Source: Gammaproteobacteria bacterium (GTDB taxonomy: Bacteria; Pseudomonadota; Gammaproteobacteria; Steroidobacterales; Steroidobacteraceae). From it: DNA of 64,000 nt. The DNA lies in assembly GCA_025358295.1 (NCBI GenBank), contig JANYJY010000069.1:97147-161146 (forward strand), given 5' to 3'. The translations under genes were made by a program, and so were the position numbers. Within the stretch, counting starts at the first letter, position 1. Each line of letters begins with the position of its first letter. This document shows positions 9,056 through 17,967 of the stretch, in pieces. The notes beneath the pieces were generated by a model. The model was not told the origin of the DNA and ran no database searches. It saw only the letters and a list, made by a program, of their open reading frames with translations.

Positions 9056-9897
9056 GAGGGACGAACCAGCAAGCGCTGGCCGGGGAAATCGATGCACACG
9101 ATGTGCTTCGAGAAAAAGTTATGACCAACGAACCCGTCGGCGCCCGGCAGTTCGGTGAACTCGAATTCCTGGAATTGCAGCGGTCCGAAGGCGGCGCCGC
9201 TTAAATCAAAGCGCTGCGTGGTGATGGCTGCATCAATCGCCTGTGTGTGGGCCTCTGCAGCGCGCCCCTGACGAATCAGCGATGCGGGCGCCCCGGTGTC
9301 CCAGAGCAATGTCAGTGTTCCAAAATCGGTTTGTGCCGTCGTGACGGGTTCACCCTTCCAGTCCGGCAGGAATGGCACGGCCGTTCCTCTGCACTCCGGC
9401 AGGCCTTTCTCAACGGTATCCGGTGCAATCAGGGTCATGGTTCGATGCGGATAGTCGAGCACGACTTTGAATGATTTTAGAAGTGATCGGCCAAAGTATC
9501 CCTGCTGGCCGACTTGATCGGCCATATAAGACGGGTCGTGGGCATCGAGGCGGCCGATGACGTCGGCGAATGAGGCCGTACCGATCTGCACGCGCGAGAC
9601 TCTGAATTCGGGCGATTCGATGACATTGCCCTTGGCGTCGTGCATTCTCTGTGAAGTGCCTGTCGGCGCCGCTTTGCTGTGGTCGCGGGCGGTCTGCGAT
9701 AGCACCAACGACGCATTGTCGCCCGAATCGAAGATCAGTGGTACGGGCTCACCGTCGACAAGCACCGTGATTATCGGGAAGTTACCGCGTATTTGCATAG
9801 GTACGGTGACAGGGCCGGCCGCGCGGTTAGGCGGTGAAAAAATGGCTATTGAAATTCCGCAGATGGCGGCGGTTACATGGGGCACGCGGCGTGTCAT
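9052..9897 (-). CDS. Exported retropepsin-like aspartyl protease, two-domain
   Basis: 281 residues with a signal peptide (about 1-27) and two pepsin/retropepsin-like repeats. The first has the motif LIFDSGDNASL (Asp57-Ser-Gly) and the second LLWDTGAPASL (Asp200-Thr-Gly), so one chain could supply both catalytic aspartates. A segment GYFGRSLLKSFKVVLDYPHRTMTL ends lobe one, and GFVGHNFFSKHIVCIDFPGQRLLV closes lobe two in the same manner, which supports internal duplication. The substrate is unknown. It belongs to the bacterial exported aspartyl-protease group by inference. Confidence 0.7.
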   Translation of the reverse strand: MTRRVPHVTAAICGISIAIFSPPNRAAGPVTVPMQIRGNFPIITVLVDGEPVPLIFDSGDNASLVLSQTARDHSKAAPTGTSQRMHDAKGNVIESPEFRVSRVQIGTASFADVIGRLDAHDPSYMADQVGQQGYFGRSLLKSFKVVLDYPHRTMTLIAPDTVEKGLPECRGTAVPFLPDWKGEPVTTAQTDFGTLTLLWDTGAPASLIRQGRAAEAHTQAIDAAITTQRFDLSGAAFGPLQFQEFEFTELPGADGFVGHNFFSKHIVCIDFPGQRLLVRPS

Positions 9898-9935
9898 CTA
9901 AACTCCTTACGGCGGATACCTTAAGATCGAAGTGT

Positions 9936-12806
9936 ATGCTTGGAATCGACTCCGTTCCCGAGGTTTTGCGCGCGCCGGTGGCCCTGTGGTGGGAGCGGGT
10001 CTGCGAGCGGGAGGGTTTTGTCAGCACCTACGCGGCCTTGCCGGAGGGCCTGCGGCACGAACTCGCGCGGGTCGTCGCCGGCAGCGAATTCATAGCCTCG
10101 ACGTTGATTCAGGATCCCCAAGCTTTGGCATGGTTCGCTCTCTATGAAGACCCGGCCGCGGCGCGCATTGCGAACAGCGAGTACGAATCCCAAGCCGGAC
10201 TGGCGCCGGCCTCGCCCGACGCGCAGCGCATTCTGCGTGAATGGAGGCGGCGCGAGCTGCTGCGCATCGCATGGCGCGACATCGTGGGCCGCGCCACCGT
10301 GGCTGAGACCTTGCAAGCGCTGTCGCAGTTCGCAGATGCCGCGATTCGCGCGGCCGTAACCGCGACGCACTCGCATCAACTGCCGGTGTTCGGCAGGCCG
10401 CGTGACGCGGACGGCACGGAAGCCGAGTTGATCGTAATCGGCATGGGCAAGCTGGGCGGGCGCGAATTGAATTTCTCGTCGGATATCGACCTGGTGTTCC
10501 TGTTCTCGCGGCCGGGCGAGACCGATGGGCCGCGAGTTGTCGAGAACGAGGAATACTTCAATCGCATGGGCCGCGAACTCATTCGACTGCTCGATGTGAG
10601 GAACGAGGATGGCTTCGTGTTTCGCGTCGACATGCGCCTGCGGCCGTTCGGCGACAGCGGGCCGTTGGTGGTGAGTCTTGCCTCGCTCGAGGCCTATCTG
10701 CAGCAGAGCGGCCGCGATTGGGAACGCTATGCCTGGATCAAGGCGCGAGCCATCGTCGGAGCCGGCGCCTATGCCGAGGCATACCAAGAATTCGTACGGC
10801 CGTTCGTGTACCGCCGCTATCTCGATTTCGGCGTCATCGAGTCGCTGCGCGACATGAAGGCATTGATCGCCCGCGAGGTGTCGCGGCGCGACCTGCATCA
10901 GCACTTGAAGCTTGGCAGAGGCGGGATTCGCGAGATTGAGTTCATTGCGCAATGCCTGCAGTTGATTCGCGGCGGCAGCGATCGGCGGCTGCAGAACGCC
11001 TCGTTGCTGGATGTGCTGCCGCTGCTGGCAGGGTCGAAGCTCATGTCGAGCGCGGACATCGCGGAATTGACGGACGCGTATTTCGTGCTGCGCAAGGCGG
11101 AGAACGGCGTGCAACTAATCCGCGACGAGCAGTGCCATTCGCTTCCCGACAGCGCGATCGACCGCGCGCGTCTGACCGTGAACATGGGTTTGGACGATTG
11201 GGCCGCCGCGCTGGCGCGCATCGATTTGGCGCGCGACAACGTGACGCGGCAGTTCGATGCGTTGTTGTCCGCGGGGCCGGACACTCAGGGTCGCAGCGGC
11301 GAGGCGGGCGCGGATTGGCTGGCGTCCGTGGACGCCAAGATCGCCGACGAGCTTGCGCAAGGCGGTTTCCCGCAACAAGAGATCGGGGCAGCCGCCGCGA
11401 CTCTGGAGGCCTATCGGCACGCTGCGTCCTATCGGCGCTTGGATGAGGCGGGCCGGCGGCGGCTGCATTTCATCCTCGGCCGCCTGTTGAAGGCGGCCGC
11501 CGCACTCGCGAACTCCGCCGGTGTGGTGCAAAGGGTATTGCGCGTGTTGGAAGCCATCGGCACGCGCGCGTCGTATTTTGCACTGCTCAAGGAACAGCCC
11601 GCGGCGTTGGATCGCCTGATCGATATTTGCGCCATCAGCGGCTTTCTAGCGCGTCAAATCGCCGACTTCCCGCTGCTGTTGGATGAACTCATTGATGCCA
11701 AGTCATTCGACGAATTACCGTCGCGCCAGGGCTTCGTGCAGGAACTCGCCGCCCGCACAGAGCGCATGCCGACCGACGATCCTGAGCGGCAAGTGGAGGC
11801 GCTGCGCCAATTCCAGAAAGTCGCCGTATTCAAGGTGGCACTGGCTGATCTGACGGCGCGGCTGCCGCTCATGAAAGTGAGCGACCGACTGACCGATATC
11901 GCCGAACTGATCGTGCAATGCTGCATGGATCTGGCCTGGCAGCAGATGACCGGCAGTTACGGTGTCCCGTATTGCGGCGAACAAGAGGGTGAGCTGCGTC
12001 AGGTGCGCGTGGCGGTCGCCGGCTACGGCAAACTCGGCGGCTTGGAGCTCGGGTATGCGTCGGATCTCGACCTGGTGTTTTTGCATGATTCAAGCGGCGA
12101 GATTCAACAGACCAAGGGTGATAAGCCTCTCGACAACGGTATTTTTTTCTTGCGTCTGGGGCAGCGCATCGTGCATCTGCTCACCATGCATTCTGCGGCG
12201 GGCCGCCTCTACGAAGTGGACATGCGCCTGCGTCCGAACGGCAAGGGCGGATTTCTTATGACGGGCATAGAGGCATTCGAGCGTTACCAGCGCCAGGATG
12301 CCTGGACTTGGGAGCATCAAGCGCTGCTGCGTGCGCGGCCGGTGGCCGGGGACGCCAAACTGTGCGCGGAGTTCGACGCGGCCCGGCGCCGTATTCTGTG
12401 TGCGGCCGTGCATCGCGACACCCTGAAAGCCGATGTGGCGGAGATGCGCCTGCGGATGCGGCGCGAGCTGTCCAAGGCCGGTGCGGGTCAGTTCGACATC
12501 AAACAGGATGCGGGCGGCATCGCGGACATCGAGTTTCTCGTACAATACTGGGTATTGGCCGCGGCGCATGTGCACCCGGAGTTGTTGACCTACACGGACA
12601 ATATTCGCCAGCTCGAGGGATTGGCGGCGGTCGGCGTCCTGCAAGCGGCGACTGCGCAATGGCTCACGGGAGCTTATATCGGCTACCGTACGGTGCTGCA
12701 TCATCTGTCACTCGAGGGCCAGGGCGATCGAGTGGTGGAGGCGGCGCCTTATGCGGGCACGCGCGGCCGCGTGACGGAGATTTGGGATGAAACGTTCAAG
12801 CAGTGA
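9936..12806 (+). CDS. glnE: Bifunctional glutamine synthetase adenylyltransferase/deadenylase
   Basis: A 956-residue enzyme that adenylylates and deadenylylates glutamine synthetase according to nitrogen status signalled by PII. Both nucleotidyltransferase domains are complete: GMGKLGGRELNFSSDIDLVF in the N-terminal half (deadenylylase) and GYGKLGGLELGYASDLDLVF in the C-terminal half (adenylyltransferase), each with the DxD metal motif. The length matches E. coli GlnE (946). ATG 9936 is chosen because upstream in-frame codons are basic and non-conserved. It overlaps the upstream end of the zinc-finger reading frame. Confidence 0.97.
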   Translation: MLGIDSVPEVLRAPVALWWERVCEREGFVSTYAALPEGLRHELARVVAGSEFIASTLIQDPQALAWFALYEDPAAARIANSEYESQAGLAPASPDAQRILREWRRRELLRIAWRDIVGRATVAETLQALSQFADAAIRAAVTATHSHQLPVFGRPRDADGTEAELIVIGMGKLGGRELNFSSDIDLVFLFSRPGETDGPRVVENEEYFNRMGRELIRLLDVRNEDGFVFRVDMRLRPFGDSGPLVVSLASLEAYLQQSGRDWERYAWIKARAIVGAGAYAEAYQEFVRPFVYRRYLDFGVIESLRDMKALIAREVSRRDLHQHLKLGRGGIREIEFIAQCLQLIRGGSDRRLQNASLLDVLPLLAGSKLMSSADIAELTDAYFVLRKAENGVQLIRDEQCHSLPDSAIDRARLTVNMGLDDWAAALARIDLARDNVTRQFDALLSAGPDTQGRSGEAGADWLASVDAKIADELAQGGFPQQEIGAAAATLEAYRHAASYRRLDEAGRRRLHFILGRLLKAAAALANSAGVVQRVLRVLEAIGTRASYFALLKEQPAALDRLIDICAISGFLARQIADFPLLLDELIDAKSFDELPSRQGFVQELAARTERMPTDDPERQVEALRQFQKVAVFKVALADLTARLPLMKVSDRLTDIAELIVQCCMDLAWQQMTGSYGVPYCGEQEGELRQVRVAVAGYGKLGGLELGYASDLDLVFLHDSSGEIQQTKGDKPLDNGIFFLRLGQRIVHLLTMHSAAGRLYEVDMRLRPNGKGGFLMTGIEAFERYQRQDAWTWEHQALLRARPVAGDAKLCAEFDAARRRILCAAVHRDTLKADVAEMRLRMRRELSKAGAGQFDIKQDAGGIADIEFLVQYWVLAAAHVHPELLTYTDNIRQLEGLAAVGVLQAATAQWLTGAYIGYRTVLHHLSLEGQGDRVVEAAPYAGTRGRVTEIWDETFKQ

Positions 12807-12822
12807 GAATGGAGCGAGCGAA

Positions 12823-13038
12823 ATGCCGGCGATGGTACAAGACGATTCGAAGCATCAGTTGATTCAGGCGAACGCGCTGCATCAGTACACCGTGACCACG
12901 GCCGACTTGCCCTTGTCATGCCCCATGCCGGGCATGTTTATGTGGAATTCCCATCCCAAGGTCTACTTGGCGATCGAAGCAAGCGGCTGGGCAAAGTGTC
13001 CCTATTGCGGAGCCGAGTACACGCTCGACCGCCGCTAG
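12823..13038 (+). CDS. CHCC-type zinc-finger protein (NDUFS6-like family)
   Basis: A 71-residue protein. LSCPMPGMFMWNSHPKVYLA followed by KCPYCGAEY gives the Cys-His-Cys-Cys zinc site of the zf-CHCC family, related to the mitochondrial complex I subunit NDUFS6. Its bacterial role is not established. A GGAGCGAG sequence precedes ATG 12823; an ATG at 12787 inside the glnE end is also in frame. In many proteobacteria this gene follows glnE (with ilvE between them), and the LPS heptosyltransferase is again nearby here. Confidence 0.8.
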   Translation: MPAMVQDDSKHQLIQANALHQYTVTTADLPLSCPMPGMFMWNSHPKVYLAIEASGWAKCPYCGAEYTLDRR

Positions 13039-13430
13039 GTTTTGTATTCCCGATAGGATTTTTCTTCAACGATGCTCGAACCGAGCGTGGTGTTGATGCG
13101 CCTCTTGATGGCGGCGCGCGTGTCGTTTTCGACGTATACGGCGCGCGCCAGACGGATGAATTCCCCATCGAAGGCCTGTGCACGCTCCTTGTCGCGAATA
13201 TCATCTTCGATGACCCAGAGGCGCTCGTTCACCTGCTGGAGTGCGTCGATGTCGGCCACGATATGGATCTTTGCATAGGCCGAGGCGCTCCAAGTCGCTT
13301 CGAGCGCCTGCAGTTCGGCGCGTACGTTCGCTACCTTGGCGGGGTCGCTCATGCGCTGCGACTTGATGCGCAGGATGGTGATCTTGTCGAGCAGTTCGCC
13401 GGGGGAGATGGGGACCTTGATTTCGTTCAT
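13035..13430 (-). CDS. DUF6165 family protein
   Basis: A 131-residue, highly charged, mostly helical protein without signal or membrane segments. IKVPISPGELLDKITILRIK at the front and ERLWVIEDDIRDKERAQAF plus AAIKRRINTTLGSSIVEEKSY behind are the pattern of DUF6165 proteins, which lie in LPS/glycan gene clusters. Its start overlaps the stop of the heptosyltransferase by ATGA, so it is in that transcription unit and may act with it; the function is unknown. It ends 4 bp inside the convergent zinc-finger gene. Confidence 0.7.
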   Translation of the reverse strand: MNEIKVPISPGELLDKITILRIKSQRMSDPAKVANVRAELQALEATWSASAYAKIHIVADIDALQQVNERLWVIEDDIRDKERAQAFDGEFIRLARAVYVENDTRAAIKRRINTTLGSSIVEEKSYREYKT

Positions 13431-14497
13431 GCGCGCATTTTAGCGCCTTCCGCCATGAGCGCGTCGAGCTTCGAGGTCACATCGCTCACGCCGATCAGAT
13501 CCATGACCCCGCTGCGTTCGATTTTGGTGGTCCACGGAATTTGCGCGGCCGGCTTGCCCAAATATTTCAGTGCGGCCGCATCGTACTTGTCGACACACCA
13601 CGACCGGCTGTAGTAGGGGCCGGCACGCGACGGATTGGTGGCGGCGTACAGGCCGATGACCGGCAGCGCCACCATCGTGGCCATGTGCGCGGGCCCTGAA
13701 TCCGGCGACAGCAATACAGTGCTCATGGACATGAGCCCGAGCAGCTGCGGCAAAGTGTCCTTGCCGATTTGATTGATAACCGCGACGCGCGCGGCGGCGG
13801 CGATCGCGGCGCCCATCTGGGCCTCGACGGAGCTGGGTCCGCCGACCAGCACCACCCGCATTTGATGTGTATTGACGGCGAAATCGGCGAGCGCGGCATA
13901 TCGCTGCGCCGACCAGTTGCGTGCCGTGTGGCTGGAGCAGGGGCTGATCAGCAGAGTCGGCTGGTCGTCGGTAACGATGCTGCGTGCATACACCAGCGCG
14001 TCGGCCGGCAAGGGCAGGTCCCAGTGCGGTGCCGAGGGTTCGATACCGCAGGCGCGCGCGAAACCCATGAAGGAATCCAGCACATGCTCCGACGTCGCGG
14101 GCGCGATACGCGAATTGGTGAACCACCATTGCAGCTCGCGTGCGCGCGCCCGATCGAAGCCAAGTTTGATCGGTGCGTCGATCAGGCTGCTGACGAGGCT
14201 GGCGCGAAACGACAATTGCAGGTCGAGCAGCAGGTCGAAGCGCCGGCCGCGCAGCACGCCGCGCAGCCGCCACAATTCCCGAAGCATTGCGCTTTTATCG
14301 AAGGTGATAAACTCGATTTCCGGCAGCACGGCCGTCATCAGTTTAGCTTCGAGTTTGCCGATGACCCACGTGAACCGGGTTTGCGGCCACGCCGATTGGA
14401 AGGCTCGCAGCGCCGCTACCGTGTGACAGGTGTCGCCGATAGCCGAGAGACGCAGCAGGCACACATGCCGCAACGGTGGATTGAAAGTTAGGGTCAT
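13427..14497 (-). CDS. Glycosyltransferase family 9 (LPS heptosyltransferase-like)
   Basis: 356 residues with the GT-B fold of ADP-heptose:LPS heptosyltransferases. The N-terminal LLRLSAIGDTCHTVAALRAF is the acceptor-domain signature, and LLSPDSGPAHMATMVALPVIGLY is the nucleotide-sugar binding signature of GT9. It should add heptose to the LPS inner core on the cytosolic face of the inner membrane. Whether it is WaaC- or WaaF-like cannot be decided by eye. The start is only 8 bp from the divergent kdkA start, so each promoter must lie within the other gene. Confidence 0.85.
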   Translation of the reverse strand: MTLTFNPPLRHVCLLRLSAIGDTCHTVAALRAFQSAWPQTRFTWVIGKLEAKLMTAVLPEIEFITFDKSAMLRELWRLRGVLRGRRFDLLLDLQLSFRASLVSSLIDAPIKLGFDRARARELQWWFTNSRIAPATSEHVLDSFMGFARACGIEPSAPHWDLPLPADALVYARSIVTDDQPTLLISPCSSHTARNWSAQRYAALADFAVNTHQMRVVLVGGPSSVEAQMGAAIAAAARVAVINQIGKDTLPQLLGLMSMSTVLLSPDSGPAHMATMVALPVIGLYAATNPSRAGPYYSRSWCVDKYDAAALKYLGKPAAQIPWTTKIERSGVMDLIGVSDVTSKLDALMAEGAKMRA

Positions 14498-14505
14498 CGA
14501 ATAAA

Positions 14506-15228
14506 GTGATAAAAGGCCGACGCATTGCTACTGCTACGGGCGCCATGCTGTCTGATCCGGCCTGCCTTGGCAATCTGCCGCCTGGCGCCGCGGAGTCCCT
14601 GTTCGATCCGGAGTTCTGGCGCCGGCGCGGTGAATTGATCGCGGTCACCGGCGGCCGCGGCTCGGCTTGGTTCATTGCCTCGGGTGCGCAGCAATGGGCG
14701 CTGCGCCATTTCCGCCGCGGCGGCTTCATGGCGCGATTGTGGCAAGACGGCTATGTGTGGGCGGGCGAGGAGCGCGTGCGCGCATTCGCCGAATGGCGGT
14801 TGCTGCAGGCGCTGTGGCAGCAGGGTCTGCCCGTGCCGCAGCCCGTTGCAGCCCGCTACGACCGCAGCGGCTGGTGCTATCGCTGCGACTTGATCACGCA
14901 ACGGATCCTGGGCGCCAAGCCCCTGAGTTCGGTGTTGGCTGACGCGGCGCTGTCTGAGTCCTGGTGGCGCGCAGTGGGCGCCGCTGTCGCACGCTTGCAT
15001 CGCGCGGGAGTGGATCATGCGGATCTGAATGCGCACAATATTTTGCTCGGTGAGACGGTGACGGTGATCGACTTCGATCGCGGCCGCCTGCGCGCGCAGG
15101 GCGCATGGAGTTCAAGGAACCTGCAACGTTTGCGCCGCTCGCTCGCTAAAATTTCACGCGCCTTGCCGCCGGACCGTTATACCGAGCAGACCTGGAGCTG
15201 GTTTCTCGACGGCTACCGGACACTGTGA
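14506..15228 (+). CDS. kdkA: 3-deoxy-D-manno-octulosonic acid (Kdo) kinase
   Basis: 240 residues. ESLFDPEFWRRRGEL, ALRHFRRGGFMARLWQDGYVW and the kinase-like HADLNAHNILL plus VIDFDRGRL match KdkA of Haemophilus. It phosphorylates Kdo at O-4 on the lipid A core, which normally goes with a single-Kdo LPS. The start GTG 14506 is supported by alignment of the first 30 residues to the Haemophilus protein as I remember it; ATG 14545 is the alternative. It overlaps waaA by one base (TGATG), so kinase and Kdo transferase are coupled. Confidence 0.87.
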   Translation: MIKGRRIATATGAMLSDPACLGNLPPGAAESLFDPEFWRRRGELIAVTGGRGSAWFIASGAQQWALRHFRRGGFMARLWQDGYVWAGEERVRAFAEWRLLQALWQQGLPVPQPVAARYDRSGWCYRCDLITQRILGAKPLSSVLADAALSESWWRAVGAAVARLHRAGVDHADLNAHNILLGETVTVIDFDRGRLRAQGAWSSRNLQRLRRSLAKISRALPPDRYTEQTWSWFLDGYRTL

Positions 15229-16508
15229 TGCGCCGTCTATACACCCTACTCATTTATTGCGCGGTGCCGTTTGCCTTTGTTCTGGTTCTGTGGCGCGGCC
15301 TGCGCGACCGGAGTTATCGCCAGGGGTTGCGCGAGCGCTTTGGTTGGGGCGGCGAGGTGGTCGGCGCGCCCAGCCTGTGGCTGCATGCGGTGAGCTTGGG
15401 CGAGATGTCGGCGGCGGCGCCGTTGGTGCGGGCCTTGCGGTTGAACTATCCGCAATATCCGCTGGTGTTGACCACCGCGACTCCGACCGGCAGAGCGCGC
15501 GCCCGCAGCTTGTTCGGCGACGCCGTGGATGTGCGATTCCTGCCCTACGATACGCCCGGGTCGGTGGCGCGGTTCCTGGATCGCACCCAGCCACGGCTCG
15601 CCGTCCTCATGGAGACGGAACTGTGGCCCAATTTGTTCAAGGAATGCCAGTGCCGAGGCGTGCCCGTGCTGCTGGCCAGCGCGCGATTGTCGGCAACGTC
15701 GGTGACGCGCTATCGACGTTTCGGAGGCCTGTTTAGAAATATTTTCTCCGCCAATTCGTCGGTGGCGGCGCAGACCGCGCTCGATGCCGAGCGCTTCATC
15801 GCGATCGGAGCGCAGAGTGCCAACGTCCATGTAGTCGGCAACATCAAGTTCGACATGGAGTTGGGGTCCGGCATCCTCGCCCAGGGTCGCGCGCTGCGCA
15901 ACGGGATGGGCGCGGCGCGGTCCCTCTGGATTGCCGGCAGCACGCATGCCGGTGAAGAGGAGCAGGTGCTGGAGGCGCATGCGGAATTGTTGACCGACCG
16001 GCCGGATGCGCTGCTCTTGCTGGTGCCGCGGCACCCGGACCGGTTTGCCGCAGTGGCTGATTTATTGACCCGGCGGGAATTGCGTTTCACACGACGCAGC
16101 GGCGGCCCCGGGCCGGATGGCGGCACACAGGTGGTGCTGGCCGACACGGTGGGTGAACTCATGGCGCTGTATGCAGCGGCCGATGTGGCCTTCGTCGGCG
16201 GCAGCCTGGTGCCGATCGGCGGACATAATTTGCTCGAGCCGGCGGCGTTGGGACTGCCCGTTTTGACGGGACCGTACTACTCCAACGGCAAGGACATCGC
16301 GACATTGTTGCTGGCGCAGGGCGCCGCCTGGCAGGTGAGCGGTGCGCGGGAATTGGCGGCGGCGTTGGCGCGGCTCTTGGCCGACCCGCATGAGCGTCAG
16401 CGCATCGGCGCCATCGGGCAGCGCATCGTCGAGTCGAATCGCGGCGGCGTGGCGCGCCTGCTCGCGCTCATCGAGCCTTTGCTATCGGCTCCGGCGGCAC
16501 GTCTTTGA
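15228..16508 (+). CDS. waaA: Kdo transferase (3-deoxy-D-manno-octulosonic acid transferase)
   Basis: A 426-residue GT30 enzyme that attaches Kdo to lipid IVA at the inner membrane. It has an N-terminal membrane anchor (LLIYCAVPFAFVLVLW), SLWLHAVSLGEMSAAAPLVRAL with the catalytic Glu, METELWPNL, and the CMP-Kdo binding region FVGGSLVPIGGHNLLEPAALG. Given kdkA beside it, it is likely monofunctional (one Kdo), as in Haemophilus; that is inference. Its last 41 bases overlap the convergent tolC. Confidence 0.95.
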   Translation: MRRLYTLLIYCAVPFAFVLVLWRGLRDRSYRQGLRERFGWGGEVVGAPSLWLHAVSLGEMSAAAPLVRALRLNYPQYPLVLTTATPTGRARARSLFGDAVDVRFLPYDTPGSVARFLDRTQPRLAVLMETELWPNLFKECQCRGVPVLLASARLSATSVTRYRRFGGLFRNIFSANSSVAAQTALDAERFIAIGAQSANVHVVGNIKFDMELGSGILAQGRALRNGMGAARSLWIAGSTHAGEEEQVLEAHAELLTDRPDALLLLVPRHPDRFAAVADLLTRRELRFTRRSGGPGPDGGTQVVLADTVGELMALYAAADVAFVGGSLVPIGGHNLLEPAALGLPVLTGPYYSNGKDIATLLLAQGAAWQVSGARELAAALARLLADPHERQRIGAIGQRIVESNRGGVARLLALIEPLLSAPAARL

Positions 16509-17886
16509 GCAAAGCGTTGATTTTTTCCAGGCTCTGTTGCGAGAGAATGCCGGCCGCCAGCTGCAGCTTGAGCACATTCAACATGTAATCGTAGCGGCTG
16601 CGGGAATACTGCGTCGTCGCCTGCACCCAGAGCTGCCGCGATTGCAGCACGTCCACGGCCGTGCGCGTCCCTGCTTCGTAGCCGGACTCGGTGGCGCGCA
16701 AAGAGATCGCGTTCGACTCCACCGCCCGGCGCAGCGCCTTGACCCGTGATATTTCCGACAGCACGCCGAGGTAGGAATCGCGGGCGTCGTGCTCGGTCTG
16801 ACGCGCCACCCGTTCGACTCGTTCCTTCGCCGCGCGATGCTGGTATACCGCCTGTCGCACCTGCGAGGACACCATGCCGCCGGCGTAGATGGGGAAGGTC
16901 AGCTGCAAGCCGATGGTCCGTTGGGTCTGGTCCCGAGTGGTGCCGCCGGCGGGTGTGCCGTCCGCGTATACATCGTCGCCGTTGATCTTGGACCGGTAGT
17001 GACTGCCGACCAAGTCGAGCGACGGGAAGTGGCCGCCGCGCGCGGAGCTGACGTTCTCCCGGGCGATGTCGGCGGCCAGGCGGCTGGATACCAGAGTCAG
17101 ATTCTGTTGCAAGGCCATGTCGACCCATCGGTCCTCACTGACAGGATCCGGCGTGGCCAGTTCGAACGGCTCGATCGGCCGCGCCAGCCATTCGAAAGCG
17201 TCGCCGGTTATCTCGCGCAATAATTCTTGGGCGGAGGACAGTACACGCTTGCCGGCTATTACGGCGGCTGCGCCGCTGTCGTGCGCCGCGCGGGCCTCTT
17301 CCACATCCGTGACGGCGATCAGTCCGGCTTGATAGCGTGCTTCGGCCTGTTCGAGCTGGCGCTGGATCGAGATGAGCGCGACTTGCTGGGCCTCGAGATC
17401 ATCCTGGGCGGCGAGCACGTCGAAGTAACGCTGTGCGACCCGTTCCATCAAATCCTGCTGCGCTGCTTGGTAGTCCGCCTCGGCCTGCGCCACCTGGGCG
17501 TCCGCGCGCTGCAGCGCCACCCAATTTTCCCAACGGAAGATGTTTTGCTTCAAGTCGACGCCGTAGCGATGCGTGGTCGTGGTGGTGCGGCCATCGAAGG
17601 GAAAGGTCTCCAGCACCACGGGGCCACCATTGCCCGTGATGACGGGTTGGGTGGTGTTGGACGTGCCTGAATCGCGTTCACGGGTCACGGTGCCGGTACC
17701 CGCCAGCTGAGGCAGCAGTGCCGACAGGGCCTGAGGTTTGGCCTCCAGGGCCGCCAGGCGCGTCGCCTCAGCCTCGCGCAGCTGGGGATCGTTTTGCAGC
17801 GCACGCTGATAGACCGCCAGAAGATCGGCGGCCGGCGCCTGGGACGCGCTTATGCAAAAGGCAATGAGGAGGAAGATTCGTTTCAT
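16468..17886 (-). CDS. tolC: TolC-family outer-membrane efflux/secretion channel
   Basis: 472 residues with a signal peptide (MKRIFLLIAFCISASQAPAA) and two OEP repeats rich in heptad-like Ala/Gln coiled-coil segments. DLLAVYQRALQNDPQLREAEA and the second-half RLAADIARENVSSARGGHFP are typical of TolC rather than NodT-type lipoproteins; there is no lipobox. It serves as the outer-membrane exit for tripartite pumps and type I secretion. ATG 17886 is used; a TTG at 17895 is in frame. Confidence 0.92.
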   Translation of the reverse strand: MKRIFLLIAFCISASQAPAADLLAVYQRALQNDPQLREAEATRLAALEAKPQALSALLPQLAGTGTVTRERDSGTSNTTQPVITGNGGPVVLETFPFDGRTTTTTHRYGVDLKQNIFRWENWVALQRADAQVAQAEADYQAAQQDLMERVAQRYFDVLAAQDDLEAQQVALISIQRQLEQAEARYQAGLIAVTDVEEARAAHDSGAAAVIAGKRVLSSAQELLREITGDAFEWLARPIEPFELATPDPVSEDRWVDMALQQNLTLVSSRLAADIARENVSSARGGHFPSLDLVGSHYRSKINGDDVYADGTPAGGTTRDQTQRTIGLQLTFPIYAGGMVSSQVRQAVYQHRAAKERVERVARQTEHDARDSYLGVLSEISRVKALRRAVESNAISLRATESGYEAGTRTAVDVLQSRQLWVQATTQYSRSRYDYMLNVLKLQLAAGILSQQSLEKINALLKDVPPEPIAKAR

Positions 17887-17924
17887 GATATCCAATCACC
17901 GGTCACGAAGGTCATATAGTGTTA

Positions 17925-17952
17925 TATATAACTATACCACCTGACGAGTCAA
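17925..17952 (-). promoter_or_regulatory. Probable tolC promoter with palindrome over the -10
   Basis: On the minus strand, TTGACT (17947-17952) and TATATA (17925-17930) are separated by 16 bp. The -10 lies inside the perfect palindrome GTTATATATAAC (17921-17932), so a dimeric repressor could block it. About 40 bases remain to the tolC start. Confidence 0.55.
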
Positions 17953-17967
17953 GAGCGCCCAAGGGGG

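Noticed and set aside
9921..11114. A 397-codon open frame antisense to glnE
   Set aside because: It mirrors the glnE codon pattern and has no recognisable domain.
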